Counted from the first letter of the stretch, positions 42,010 through 51,036 are shown. The stretch is DNA of 64,000 nucleotides from CmP2 sp052084925 (GCA_052084925.1 JBQDEV010000001.1:62001-126000), one strand, 5' to 3'. Translations and numbers: made by a program. The notes: generated by a model not told the origin, from the sequence alone.

Positions 42010-42993
42010 ATGCGACTGTTCAAGAAGGCCGCGGCGTGCGCCGCCGTCACCTCTTTAGTCATCATGACCGGCTGCTCATCAGGAAACGACGAGCCAGCGG
42101 AAAACAGCCAAGAGATGATGCCCATCTCGGTAGGCATCATTCCGATTGGGACCATGTCGGCGATCCCCTACGGCATCGAGCAGGGCATCTTCGAAGACCA
42201 CGGGTTAGATCTCACCTTCAGTACCGGTGGCGGTGGCGCTGCCATGCTCCCTGCCCTGCAATCGGGCGATCTTGATGTGGTCATCGGCAACGCGGCGAAT
42301 CTCCTTCAGGCCGTTGAGCAGGGCATTGATATGCGGGTAGTCGCCGGCTACTCCAGCTCACGGCCTGAAGGCCTTGACGTGAATGGCGTGGTCGTTGATG
42401 CCGACAGCGATATCGAGACCTGGGCTGATCTGGAGGGGAAGAGTGTCGCCGTCAACGCGGTGCGTGGTCAGGGCGACGTGACGATTATGGAATCGGTTGC
42501 CGAGGATGGCGGCGACCCGGACGCCGTCAGTTTCGTTGAACTCGCCTTCCCGGATATGCAGGCGCAGATGGAGTTGGGCAACGTCGATGCCATCTGGGTC
42601 CCAGAGCCTTTCCTCGACACCGCGGTCAACGACGACGGGCATCGTCTCATTGGTCATCCGAATCAGATCATCCCGGGATTGCCCACCGTCGTCAGCTTCA
42701 CCGACGGCGCCACCATCGAGGAGAACGCGGAGCTCATCTCGAGGTATCAGGCCGCTATGAGTGACCTGCTGGAACAGTTCATGGCCGACGAGTCCGGGAA
42801 AATCGAAGCAACCATGGACTTCATCGAGGCCCCCGAGCAGGTGGCGAAGCTGTCGATCGAGCGAGACGTCTTCGACGCCGAGATTCCCGAGGAGGCGATT
42901 CGCAACCTCAACGACATCATGCTCAAGTACGGATTCCTTCAACAGGATCCGATCGACGACGATTTCTTCTCTCACCCTGCGGCGCAGGGATAG
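42010..42993 (+). CDS. NMT1/SsuA-type ABC substrate-binding lipoprotein
   Basis: 327 residues. Lipobox MTGC (Cys near residue 22), then SVGIIPIGTMSAIPYGIEQGIFE and an NMT1/THI5-like fold with LQSGDLDVVIGNAANLLQA. Paralogue of the product of 3090-4100. It is 32 bp behind the acyl-CoA ligase with GGAG before the ATG, so it probably captures the acid that the ligase activates, but no permease or ATPase is encoded nearby; these must be elsewhere or shared. Confidence 0.87.
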   Translation: MRLFKKAAACAAVTSLVIMTGCSSGNDEPAENSQEMMPISVGIIPIGTMSAIPYGIEQGIFEDHGLDLTFSTGGGGAAMLPALQSGDLDVVIGNAANLLQAVEQGIDMRVVAGYSSSRPEGLDVNGVVVDADSDIETWADLEGKSVAVNAVRGQGDVTIMESVAEDGGDPDAVSFVELAFPDMQAQMELGNVDAIWVPEPFLDTAVNDDGHRLIGHPNQIIPGLPTVVSFTDGATIEENAELISRYQAAMSDLLEQFMADESGKIEATMDFIEAPEQVAKLSIERDVFDAEIPEEAIRNLNDIMLKYGFLQQDPIDDDFFSHPAAQG

Positions 42994-43025
42994 CGCCCGT
43001 GAGCGCTGACGGTGCGCATAGTATT

Positions 43026-43033
43026 TTGATCAA
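43026..43033. promoter_or_regulatory. Short palindrome before MarR gene
   Basis: TTGATCAA, adjoining a TAGTAT -10-like hexamer (43019-43024) and about 36 bp before the MarR start. MarR proteins often bind such AT-centred palindromes. Eight bases only, so weak evidence. Confidence 0.35.
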
Positions 43034-43068
43034 GTTCACCGCGCCGAGGGGGAAGAAAGAGGAACGTG

Positions 43069-43530
43069 ATGAGTGAGCATGACGGCCGCGCCCCGCTCGA
43101 GGGCTGGCACATCTACATGATCAAGTTGCTGGACTCCGGGCTGCGGCCACCCTTCGAGCAGCTTCTGCGTGAGCACGGGTTCAGCGCCGCACAGTACACG
43201 GCGCTGACCGTGCTCACGCGGCGTCCGGGCATCACCTCTTCCGAGCTGGCACGTCGCACCTTCGTCCGCGCCCAGTCCATGGCAGATACCGTCAAAGTCC
43301 TGATGGACAAGAATCTCGTGCGGCGCGAACCCGACCAGGACCACGCGCGTCGGCTGCAGCTGTTTCCCACTGACGGAGGATATCGAGCCCTGCAGGAATG
43401 CCAGGCAGACGTGAGCCAGCTCGAGACCCGTCTTCTCGACAACCTCGACGACGACGAACGACGAACGGTCTCAGCAGCGCTGCGCACCATGCGGTTCAAC
43501 CTGCAGCGCATCAACGACGAGACCCCCTAA
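43069..43530 (+). CDS. MarR family transcriptional regulator
   Basis: 153 residues, winged HTH: HGFSAAQYTALTVLTRRPG, ITSSELARRTFVRAQSMADTV (recognition helix region) and the wing LVRREPDQDHARRLQLFPT. Dimerisation helices at both ends. Placed directly after the SDR/CoA-ligase/binding-protein cluster, so probably represses it, with the ligand perhaps the acid or its CoA ester, as known for HcaR/CouR-type members. RBS AGAAAGAGGA. GTG 43066 is an alternative start. Confidence 0.88.
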   Translation: MSEHDGRAPLEGWHIYMIKLLDSGLRPPFEQLLREHGFSAAQYTALTVLTRRPGITSSELARRTFVRAQSMADTVKVLMDKNLVRREPDQDHARRLQLFPTDGGYRALQECQADVSQLETRLLDNLDDDERRTVSAALRTMRFNLQRINDETP

Positions 43531-43543
43531 GCAATGCCCCTCG

Positions 43544-44287
43544 TCACGCCACGGTGATCGACAGCTCGATGGCGAAGTCATCGGCGATCTGGCCGAGCAT
43601 CGTCTGGCGCACCTCGACGTCGTTACTGGTTTCGATCCCCCGTTCGGCCACCGCGTCGAAGAGTCCGACGACGGCCGGGTGCAGCGCCCCTTCCGGCAGC
43701 TTGTCGCCGGCACCCTCGGGCCGCCACCTCACGACGAGTTCCGTGCGAGCGGGCAACACCGCAGCGAAAGTCTCCGGGCCGCGGGCTTCTCCCGGCACCT
43801 CGGAGGTGGTCGGCCAACACCCCACGAGGTCAATGGTTCCGCGGTCGCCGGCACGCAGTGCCGTCCAGAACGGACCGCTGGGGCTGAACCCGGCCGCCTG
43901 AAGCCGTTCGTACAGTACGCCGAAAACGTCGTTCACCTCGTCATCAGTCACGGCCTCAGCGCTGTCTTCAGGAACCGTGATGACCTGGCCGACGTAGTGC
44001 TGCGCCGGCATGGAACGTTCGGTGACGTCGGCCGGTGCATGGAGCTCGCGCAGCACACTCGCGGCCCCGCGGAAAGCGAGGTCCTCCTGCTCCCGTTGCT
44101 CGAGCACCGCTACCCGGTGCCGCTCCAGCAACTGGGCGGCGTCGACGTCGTCGTTGTCCATATCTTCAGAAACGACGGCGGACACCTCCGGCAGTGGCAC
44201 ACCGGCGTCACGCAGCGTGCGAATCACGACCGCCGTCCGCACCTGCTTTTCGGTGTATAGGCGATACCCCGAGCGGACTGACGACGT
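43544..44287 (-). pseudogene. MerR-type regulator lacking its HTH head
   Basis: The frame opens after an in-frame TAG (44288-44290) and begins in the wing of a MerR domain: SGYRLYTEKQVRTAVVIRTLRDAGVPL, which normally sits at residues 35-60. The first about 35 residues, holding the DNA-recognition helices, are absent from all three frames upstream. The rest (helical linker with VLEQREQEDLAFRG, then a GyrI-like effector domain ending ADDFAIELSITVA) is intact. GTG 44242 could start a truncated protein able to bind ligand but not DNA. Relic of its tail also at 37866-37924. Confidence 0.75.
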
Positions 44288-44343
44288 CTACACGAGGGAA
44301 CGATTTCTGGTCAGGACCACCGAAACACTCAATACTGAGGAAG

Positions 44344-44871
44344 ATGAACGCATGGCCCGTCGCTGAACCACTCGGAACCGCACGTTCGCAACTAGAGCCC
44401 CTGTCAGTCCAGCATGCTGAAGAGATGACCGCGGTACTCGCCGACGCTGCCCTCTACGAGTACACCGGGGGCAACGCTCCAACTACGGAAGAACTCGCAT
44501 CGCGGTACGCGAAGCAGGTGGTCGGTCAGACCGCTGACGGTCGGGAGGGTTGGCTGAATTGGATCATCCGCCGACGTGACTCGGGGAACGCCGTGGGGTT
44601 CACGCAAGCAACGCTGGCACGAGAGCATGAGGGGCTCATCGCCGATGTCGCGTGGGTTATCGCGCCTCAACATCAGGGAAACGGATTCGCGACCGAAGCA
44701 TCAAGAGCGATGTGCGATTGGCTTCTTTCCGGCGGAGTCAGCCTCCTTGTCGCCTATATTCATCCAGCCAACCTACCCTCAATCGGAGTGGCGAAGAACC
44801 TCGGCATGGCGGTGACCGACGTTGTCGTCGACGGGGAATCGCGGTGGGAACTGCCCGGAACAAGACAATAG
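44344..44871 (+). CDS. GNAT family N-acetyltransferase
   Basis: 175 residues, RimJ/RimL-like. ARSQLEPLSVQHAEEMTAVL at the start; acetyl-CoA loop VAWVIAPQHQGNGFATEAS contains Q-x2-G-x-G/A (near residue 112); then YIHPANLPSIGVAKNLGMA. RBS GAGGAAG before ATG 44344. Substrate unknown. It lies head-to-head with the truncated MerR gene, and the junction where MerR homology stops (about 44287) is just upstream of this gene. Confidence 0.85.
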   Translation: MNAWPVAEPLGTARSQLEPLSVQHAEEMTAVLADAALYEYTGGNAPTTEELASRYAKQVVGQTADGREGWLNWIIRRRDSGNAVGFTQATLAREHEGLIADVAWVIAPQHQGNGFATEASRAMCDWLLSGGVSLLVAYIHPANLPSIGVAKNLGMAVTDVVVDGESRWELPGTRQ

Positions 44872-45231
44872 GCACGTGTGCTGCCGCTCGACGAGCATCA
44901 GGAAAATTGTGGACGTGGGCGGACTCAAACCGAACACCTGGCAGAGGTGTAAGTGGCTCGGTTCCGCATAGGACAAGGCAGGACTCGATGTCGAGGACGC
45001 GCCGTGTCGTGAATCCAAGCTTGAACTAATCGTCGTGGCGGACCATAGTTGACGAGCTAGAACACCCCTAACAAACAACCAATTAGTGTCTCTTAGAACT
45101 GCCCGAGCGAACGGCGAGAGCGTAGTATCTGACTTCTGTCGATTCGGTGTTCATCGAATGACGATTTCGGAGCATACGAGGGGATCGCCAAGAGCAAGGT
45201 AGTCGACGCACAACGCGAAGACGCTCCACTC
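44872..45231. other. Gene-free stretch with a tRNA-like fragment
   Basis: No supported ORF. Bases 44911-44943 (GGACGTGGGCGGACTCAAAC, then CGAACACCTGGCA) resemble the reverse complement of a tRNA 3' half with its T-loop, but the T-stem does not pair well, so this is at best a relic. The rest shows only short weak palindromes. Confidence 0.3.
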
Positions 45232-47783
45232 TCACTTCTTATAGCCCTTGATCCGACTGACCCATTCTTTAGACCGGACCAACTCCGCTTCGAGTTCGTC
45301 GGGCTCAGGCGCAATGAAGTTGGTCTCGGGGGCCTGATCATGGCGCAGTGCCCACTCGGATGCCTTGGCGTAGCCGGATTGATAGTCGTTGTCGTCCTGT
45401 TCTGTGATTCCTACAAGCATCTTAAACATGCGTGGCCGCACCTCGTTGGTACCGCGATCCACCAGCTCGTTCACAACGTCGAAGTTGACTGCGCGTTCCC
45501 ATGCTTGAGACAACCGTCCACCCCACTCCTGAGCGCGCCGTGTGTACTCATCAGAGTCGAACTGTCCCCGGTCTTTTTTGAGGCGTGCAATCTCGGCTTC
45601 AAGATAGTTGATCCGCGACGGAATGTCTTTGGCGCTCCAGGGATGCTTGTTAGTAGTAAGCCCTGGACGCTCGCCCTGTCGTAATATTGCGCGCTCAGCG
45701 ACGTCGACCCCGAGGTCCCGTGCCGCCTTGTTCAGGGCGTTCACGAAAGTTGCCTCATGGGTAAAACAATGACTTGTCTGGACTGTGCCAGCTCGGCGAG
45801 GCGGCGAGTCACGCGGGAACGGCGGCCGGCATCAAGCGACGACACAGGATCGTCGAGTACAACGGCTGACTTCGACTCATCAAACTCGACGTCGGTGAGG
45901 AATCCGGACAGCCCGAGGGCGGTCTGTTCACCTTCGCTCAGCACGTCGTCGATGTCAGCGTCCGAGGTGGCTCCGAGTAGACGGGGCCGGTGCTCGAGCG
46001 TGACGTCGCGTCTTCCTTTAGTGAGATCGAGTGTGACTCGAGGCAAGTAGAGTTGCTCAGTCTCGCAAGCGAATTGGTCTCTAACGATGCTCGTCACGTA
46101 AGCCGTGGTTAGGGCAGTTGCCTTACGAGTGATACCAGTAGTGTCAGTGGGTCGGAGAGCTTCTTCAATCTTGGTTTTCGCCTGAAGTCGTACCACTTCA
46201 TTGACAATGATTATCTTTGGCCTTCGCAAGTTGCTCTGCCGCTGGGAGGTCGGCAACTTCGGTTTCTAGCACGCGGACAGAATCGTTGAAGGTTGTTTAC
46301 TCGATATCCGCACTGGCGGTAATCAGCATTTGTCGCCGCCCACTGATGGCATTGCTCGGAGAATTTCCAACGGTCGTCGGACGTTCCTCTATAGCGCCGT
46401 CAACCCCGCAACGATCTCAGTGGCGACCATTGCCGCAGTGGTCATCCATGTCTGACTCGCCGTGACGTCCTCGCCACCAGCCTGCAACTGGCTCCATGCG
46501 GTAGTCACGGCCACGGGTGCGGACTGGAGGCGAGCAATCTCATCGCGACGCTGAACAACGCGGCTCTCGGCAGCATCGGCATCGCGGGAGGTCGAGTCCT
46601 TTATGGAGGAATCGAATCGCTTCAATCGGTTTGAACCTTCCTGGCTCAACGGTCGCTGGCATAGAACACACACAGCGTCATCGGAAAGGGCCGGGAACTC
46701 GTGCTCGTGGTACGCCCCGGTGGTGAAATACTGACGCGCTGCCTCCCAGTGTGCTCACCAAGTCGCCGACCCCACACCAGGCAGTGGCTCGGCATCGAAG
46801 TCCTTCTCTGACGCGATCTTTGCGGCTTCTCGAAGGTCGAGAAAACTCTTCGCGAGCACGACCACATTGTCGAATGAGCCATTCGTGACGGCCTCCGCCA
46901 GTTGATCGATATGACTCTCGACCGTCGCCCAATGGGCCGCGAGTTGAGCGAGGCGCACCTTCTCTGCGTCGGTGTCGCTGGCTTGCAAGCGCGTGAGTTT
47001 CCGCAACTTGGCGGAGAGTGCTTCTTCGTGATCCGGGGACAATGCCGTGGCCTCGGCGATCTGCCCCGGAGTGGGTGGTGGCACTGAGCTGATCAAGAAA
47101 CTGCTTTGCCTTCATGCCTTCCGCAAGGAGCGGAAATTGCGGACGGAGGGCTGCATTGTCGCTCAAGCGCTGCGTGAGAGTTTGCCGCACCTGATCGCAC
47201 GCAGCCGAGAGTCGATCGAGCAGAGTAAGCGCGTATGGCCGATAGCTGATCTCTGACGCTGCAGTGACATAGGCGTCGCCGCACTCTTCGTCGTAGAACC
47301 GCACCGATAATAGATCGCGGCTGGCCTCCTCTGTGAGCGACCAAGTATTGACGTCACGACCAACGACGCAGTCGAAGACGGCATTCTGATCGCTCAAGCT
47401 TTTCTCGAAGACATCACTGAGAAGGTCGCCTTTGATTCGGGCTGTAACGGCCTGCCGGATAAAACGAGCGTAGCCAGACTTCCCACTTGCGTTATCGCCG
47501 CCCATACTGTCAAAGGTCAACCGCTGGCCCGATATGAGTGCATTCACGCCCTCAACGTCGGCGACGGCTAACAACCGTACCGATTCTCCGCTCGCAGAGG
47601 TGCCAGGGATGTCGGCAGCGGAGATGGCACCGATAGCTGGATACGTCCCGGCGATCAAGTGATCGGCGATCTCGATAAGGGCGTCTTCCGTCAGGTTCTC
47701 ATTTCGGCAAAAGCGCCGATGACATCCTTCTGCCAGTCGGTGCGTTCAGCCACCCATATCGCTATATCATTCGCGAGTGTCAC
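45232..47783 (-). pseudogene. Zinc-hook AAA ATPase (RloC/AAA_13-like), decayed
   Basis: Remains of one gene of about 850 codons, starting GTG 47783 inside the stop of the OLD-family gene (GTGA overlap). In order: LANDIAIWVAERTDWQKDV; frameshift near 47700; Walker-A region DNASGKSGYARF; frameshift near 47080; coiled region; in-frame TGA at 46753-46755; zinc hook CVLCQRPL (near 46650); TAG at 46389; undetermined stretch to about 46256; LSEGEQTALGLSGFL and Walker B VVLDDPVSSLD; a one-base loss in a T run near 45757 (VIV|FTHEATF); then an intact C-terminus. Homologues are SMC-like ATPases, some of them anticodon nucleases of phage defence. Now non-functional unless rescued. Confidence 0.8.
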
Positions 47784-49720
47784 GAAGTGATCCCCAATGC
47801 GGCGAGCAGCGCAGCATGGGCTTGCTTCAGTACGAGGGTCCCGTGCGGGCTTAGCAGCACCTCGTCGAGTTCGATGATGTGGTTCGCGACCTCCTGCTTG
47901 GTCGGGGCCCGCCACCCATGGCTTGTGGCCCAGGCCGCCAGGGCAGTGGCCCACGGTGTGGCTGTCGCGTCAGTCAGGATTGGTGGTTCGCCGATAATGA
48001 CGTTGGCGTTGAGAGCGCGAAGCAGCGTAACGAACGTGTCTCGGTAGAAGTTAGGGTCTAAGGTATTCTCGATGCCGTGGGCGTTGATGGCGACGATACG
48101 GTCCTCCGGTATGGCACGACCGATCGACTTCGTTAGACTCTGCCCCCCGCCGTCTCCGTCAACAAGGAACGCGACCTTGGCCGCTTGGAAGTCAAGTTCT
48201 GGGTAGGAGTCTCTCGGCATCTCCGACAGTCCCGGTGCCACCTGATATGGCAAGCTGTCTAGCCCTGTCGCCTTGCGCATCAAGCTCGGGAGCACGATCA
48301 TGTCGGTTGCGCCTTCAGCGATGACCGCACAGCGCGTCGGCGTGAACGCCGCGGCTGAGGCCCCCATCGCGAACATCAGCGAGGAGAATCCGCCGCCCTC
48401 TTGCCGCCAGAAACTATTCTCCACATAGCTTGTCTCGTCGGCGTTCGGCACAACTGCTCGAATACCAACACCGAGGTCAGCGGGCAGACAGCCCGGAGAG
48501 TGCGTTGTGTAGATGATCTTGTCTGCTTTGTCCTGCTTGGTAAACATTTGGACGAGGTCAGCTTGGGCGTCAACGTGAAGGTGAGTCTCTGCCTCGTCAA
48601 TAAGGAGGATCGTCGCTCGCCCGCTGTTTCGTGCTGCCAGGAAGGATGTCAATGCGACGAACATCCGCAACCCTGCACTTCGCTCGTCGAAGACGGAGGC
48701 ATGTACTCCATCTTCGACGAGGCCGATACGTAAGAGCTTGTTTTCAACATTCAGTTCGACCTTTAGGTCTGATTGCTGCCAGGCATCCTTGTAATAGTTG
48801 GCGAGCGCGATGTTCGCCTTGTTCTTGATCGTGTCTCGTCGGGACACTTGGCCTGTTTGTACCGCCCGGACGAGTGCGTTCAGATCGAGTCCAGCTAACC
48901 GCGCCAGGTTGTCGAGCGCCACAGGCACATCACCAAGCAGAGAATCATCAAGCCTGTATGTAGAAGCCAGTGCACGATCGCCCTCGGTGAACATCACCAC
49001 GTCAGGGGTGAGGCTCCAGAGCTTTTTCTTGACGTCCCCGGTGGGGTCTTCACGATCAATCCACGTTCCGAGGGAGGAGAGTAACTGTTGCAGGCCACCG
49101 GTGTCGGTGAACGACTGCAACGTCTCGACAAGTTCATCAGCTCGGTCACGCAGCGCGTCGATCGAATCTCGCTCATCTGAGGGTGCCGCAAGATAGATGC
49201 CTAGGTCCTTTTGCAAAAGGTGAAGGTCACCGGTTAACGCCGAACCGTCAGGATGCTCCGGAGGCTCTTCTTCCTCACTAGATTCAGCAGGCAGTGGTTC
49301 TAGCGTCGGTAGCCCTTCCAGGAAGTCCGTTAAGTCATCTACGAGCTTCTCTAGGGGCGCTTCCGACTTGCGTGGCGCTGGTATGACTTTGAAGTCAGGC
49401 CCAGCGCCGTCTGCGCGGCGGCTCACCCAGAACTCGGTCGGCGCTTCATGGAGTTCCAGCTCCTGCAGAGCAATACGATCGTTGTCGTTAAGGCGATAAC
49501 GCAGGCTGACGACCGGCGTGGAATCAGATACGTTCATCGACGCACGCGATCGTTCCGACTGTGTAAGGGCGTCTGCTGCATCCACGTAAGCAAGTGCTTT
49601 GAGAAGCGTGGTTTTGCCAGCCTCATTCGGGCCGACGATTGCGATGAGCTTCTGGTCTAGCTTGATCATAGTGTCAAGGAGTCGACCGGCACCGCGGACT
49701 CGTGCAGAGATGAGCCTCAT
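47780..49720 (-). CDS. OLD-family ATPase with TOPRIM nuclease domain
   Basis: 646 residues, apparently intact. N-terminal ABC-type ATPase split by an insertion: Walker A VGPNEAGKTTLL (near residue 30), signature-like FDERSAGLRMFVAL (near 345), Walker B TILLIDEAETHLH (near 373) and H-switch IIYTTHSPGCLP. C-terminal TOPRIM domain: Glu in AVIAEGATDMIVLPSL (near 467) and Asp pair in VAFLVDGDGGGQS (near 523). OLD/GajA-type proteins nick or degrade DNA and serve in anti-phage defence. Coupled by a 4-bp overlap to the now broken zinc-hook ATPase. A longer reading to 49846 is unlikely. Confidence 0.85.
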   Translation of the reverse strand: MRLISARVRGAGRLLDTMIKLDQKLIAIVGPNEAGKTTLLKALAYVDAADALTQSERSRASMNVSDSTPVVSLRYRLNDNDRIALQELELHEAPTEFWVSRRADGAGPDFKVIPAPRKSEAPLEKLVDDLTDFLEGLPTLEPLPAESSEEEEPPEHPDGSALTGDLHLLQKDLGIYLAAPSDERDSIDALRDRADELVETLQSFTDTGGLQQLLSSLGTWIDREDPTGDVKKKLWSLTPDVVMFTEGDRALASTYRLDDSLLGDVPVALDNLARLAGLDLNALVRAVQTGQVSRRDTIKNKANIALANYYKDAWQQSDLKVELNVENKLLRIGLVEDGVHASVFDERSAGLRMFVALTSFLAARNSGRATILLIDEAETHLHVDAQADLVQMFTKQDKADKIIYTTHSPGCLPADLGVGIRAVVPNADETSYVENSFWRQEGGGFSSLMFAMGASAAAFTPTRCAVIAEGATDMIVLPSLMRKATGLDSLPYQVAPGLSEMPRDSYPELDFQAAKVAFLVDGDGGGQSLTKSIGRAIPEDRIVAINAHGIENTLDPNFYRDTFVTLLRALNANVIIGEPPILTDATATPWATALAAWATSHGWRAPTKQEVANHIIELDEVLLSPHGTLVLKQAHAALLAALGITS

Positions 49721-50368
49721 GTAGCGTCCTTCGATCCGTTGCGCTGACGAGTCGCATCCTCTCGATCGGCGGCTTCGACGCTCAGCTGGTCCTAGCCTCG
49801 ATGGGTGGCCCCAGAACATTGGCTCTGAAACCTCGTGGCTCAGCAAGAAACTCTACCGGTTAGGTCCGGCTCGGCGCTGCATCTCTGCACATTCGGTGCT
49901 ATCGTTCCATCCACACGGTCATGGGGCGCTCGACCGGTCGACAGTCACAGTCGCCGAGCCTGGTCGACTCGTCGCGTGCCCCTGCGCAATGCAGCCTGCA
50001 CCACCCGGTGCACCCCGGCATGCTCGGCGCACTTGATGCCATTGGGATCGCCCTTTGGTGTCGGGCCAGAGATGACGTAGCGGTGGCGGTAAAGGGCGTT
50101 GGTGGCGGTGTGTGCCAGCCGCTGCTCCCGCCGCCGGGGCAGCGTGGGTGGCTCGCCGAGACGGACGATCCTCGTGAATTTGGCTTTCTGCGCGTCTCGC
50201 GCGGGAGAACGGCACCCGGTTTCTTGACGGCGCAAACGCCGAACCACCCGTCGCGGTCGCCACGCGCCTCGTCACAGACTCCTACACCCGGATTGCGATC
50301 AGCGACGCCCCATCAGTGCCTCGACGGAGGCCGCGCGAACGGGGCACACGAATAAACCCACGACGCAG

Positions 50369-50412
50369 AAAAACGATTGCCCGGAAACCGAATCCACGGT
50401 TCCCAGGCAATC
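50369..50412 (-). terminator. Terminator-like hairpin, minus strand
   Basis: Arms GATTGCC (50375-50381) and GGCAATC (50406-50412), extended by GGAAACCG/CGGTTCCC with one wobble, loop AATCCA; on the minus strand the stem is followed by GTTTTTC. No gene now lies just upstream on that strand, so the transcript it served may have been lost, or it ends tRNA-Ala read-through. Confidence 0.55.
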
Positions 50413-50468
50413 TGTCGTTCATCCGTCGACTCATCTGTCGGCGCTCTGCCGACTCAACACGAGGAAAT

Positions 50469-50483
50469 TTGTGGAGCTAAGGG
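50469..50483. repeat. Direct repeat of tRNA-Ala 3' end (att-like)
   Basis: TTGTGGAGCTAAGGG, identical to 50961-50975, where eleven of the bases form the 3' end of tRNA-Ala on the minus strand. Tyrosine integrases commonly use tRNA 3' ends as attachment sites and leave such a copy. No integrase is present within the 490 bp between the copies. Confidence 0.55.
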
Positions 50484-50510
50484 TGTGTGATCTCAACACA
50501 TCGTTCACCC

Positions 50511-50599
50511 ATGTCCTGAGACATCCTTCACCCAATAGGACACACCCAACCTTCACCCTCGGTGGCCCAGAGATCATTCACCTAATGTCCTGAGACATC
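50511..50599. repeat. Two copies of a 15-bp dyad repeat
   Basis: ATGTCCTGAGACATC at 50511-50525 and 50585-50599, each with dyad symmetry ATGTC...GACAT and each preceded by a TTCACC context. A one-base variant with G for A is in the palindrome at 50918-50957. From memory such sequences flank IS481-like insertion sequences in actinobacteria; no transposase remains here. Confidence 0.55.
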
Positions 50600-50917
50600 G
50601 TGCGTGGGGAGCATCAACGGCCCTGAACTACGGCCGATCTAATAATGAGACGCAAGCTACGTGCTGCCGGCGGAATGGAGCGTGGTTCACGGCCCGACGC
50701 ATGTCGTGGACTCAGTAAGCATCTATCTCGGCGTGGATTACCTGGCACGGGGCAAGAACGTCCCACGGCGCCTGACAAACACTTAGAGCACCAAAACGGC
50801 GAAGCCGGTCCTGGAGAATTCGCCACCGGAGCACGTAGGTCCAAAAGCCGCACCGAACGGCACTCCGCACTGTCCAAGAAAACCAAGGCGCCGGAAATAG
50901 AGCACACCAAAAACACG

Positions 50918-50957
50918 AATGTCCTGGGACATCGTTTGCACGATGTCCCAGGACATT
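50918..50957. repeat. Perfect 18-bp inverted repeat with 4-base loop
   Basis: Left arm AATGTCCTGGGACATCGT, loop TTGC, right arm its exact reverse complement. Each arm contains the TGTCC-TG-GGACA dyad. It ends seven bases before the tRNA-Ala 3' end, so it could also stop tRNA transcription, though no T run follows. IS-end or recombination-site origin is inferred from the related repeats at 50511-50599. Confidence 0.65.
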
Positions 50958-50964
50958 ACATTGT

Positions 50965-51036
50965 GGAGCTAAGGGGAATCGAACCCCTGACCTTTTCATT
51001 GCGAACGAAACGCTCTACCAACTGAGCTATAGCCCC
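50965..51036 (-). tRNA. tRNA-Ala (anticodon CGC)
   Basis: Minus-strand cloverleaf of 72 nt without encoded CCA. Acceptor GGGGCTA pairs with TAGCTCC (one G-T), D arm GCTCAGTTGGTAGAGC, anticodon loop TTCGCAA with CGC at 51003-51001, T arm AGGGGTTCGATTCCCCT. GGGGCTATAGCTC is the usual tRNA-Ala 5' end. Its 3' end is duplicated at 50469-50483. Confidence 0.95.

Larger units (their letters stand above)
49721..50964. other. Long gene-free accessory stretch with IS-like palindromes
   Basis: About 1.2 kb without a convincing gene. ORFs of 80-145 codons here lack family motifs and ribosome-binding sites. It contains a minus-strand terminator-like hairpin (50369-50412), a duplicated tRNA 3' end (50469-50483), two ATGTCCTGAGACATC repeats and a long perfect palindrome (50918-50957). 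Looks like the scar of past mobile-element insertions. Confidence 0.5.

Noticed and set aside
49945..50247. 100-codon minus-strand frame in the gene-poor stretch
   Set aside because: Arg-rich, no ribosome-binding site, no motif recognised. It could be a degraded transposase or phage gene, but nothing supports a specific call.
50511..50957. CRISPR array
   Set aside because: Only two exact 15-bp repeats plus one variant, unequal spacing, each itself a dyad; no cas genes. Not a CRISPR.
50645..51025. 126-codon plus-strand frame running into the tRNA
   Set aside because: It reads through the antisense of tRNA-Ala and the palindrome; not a plausible gene.
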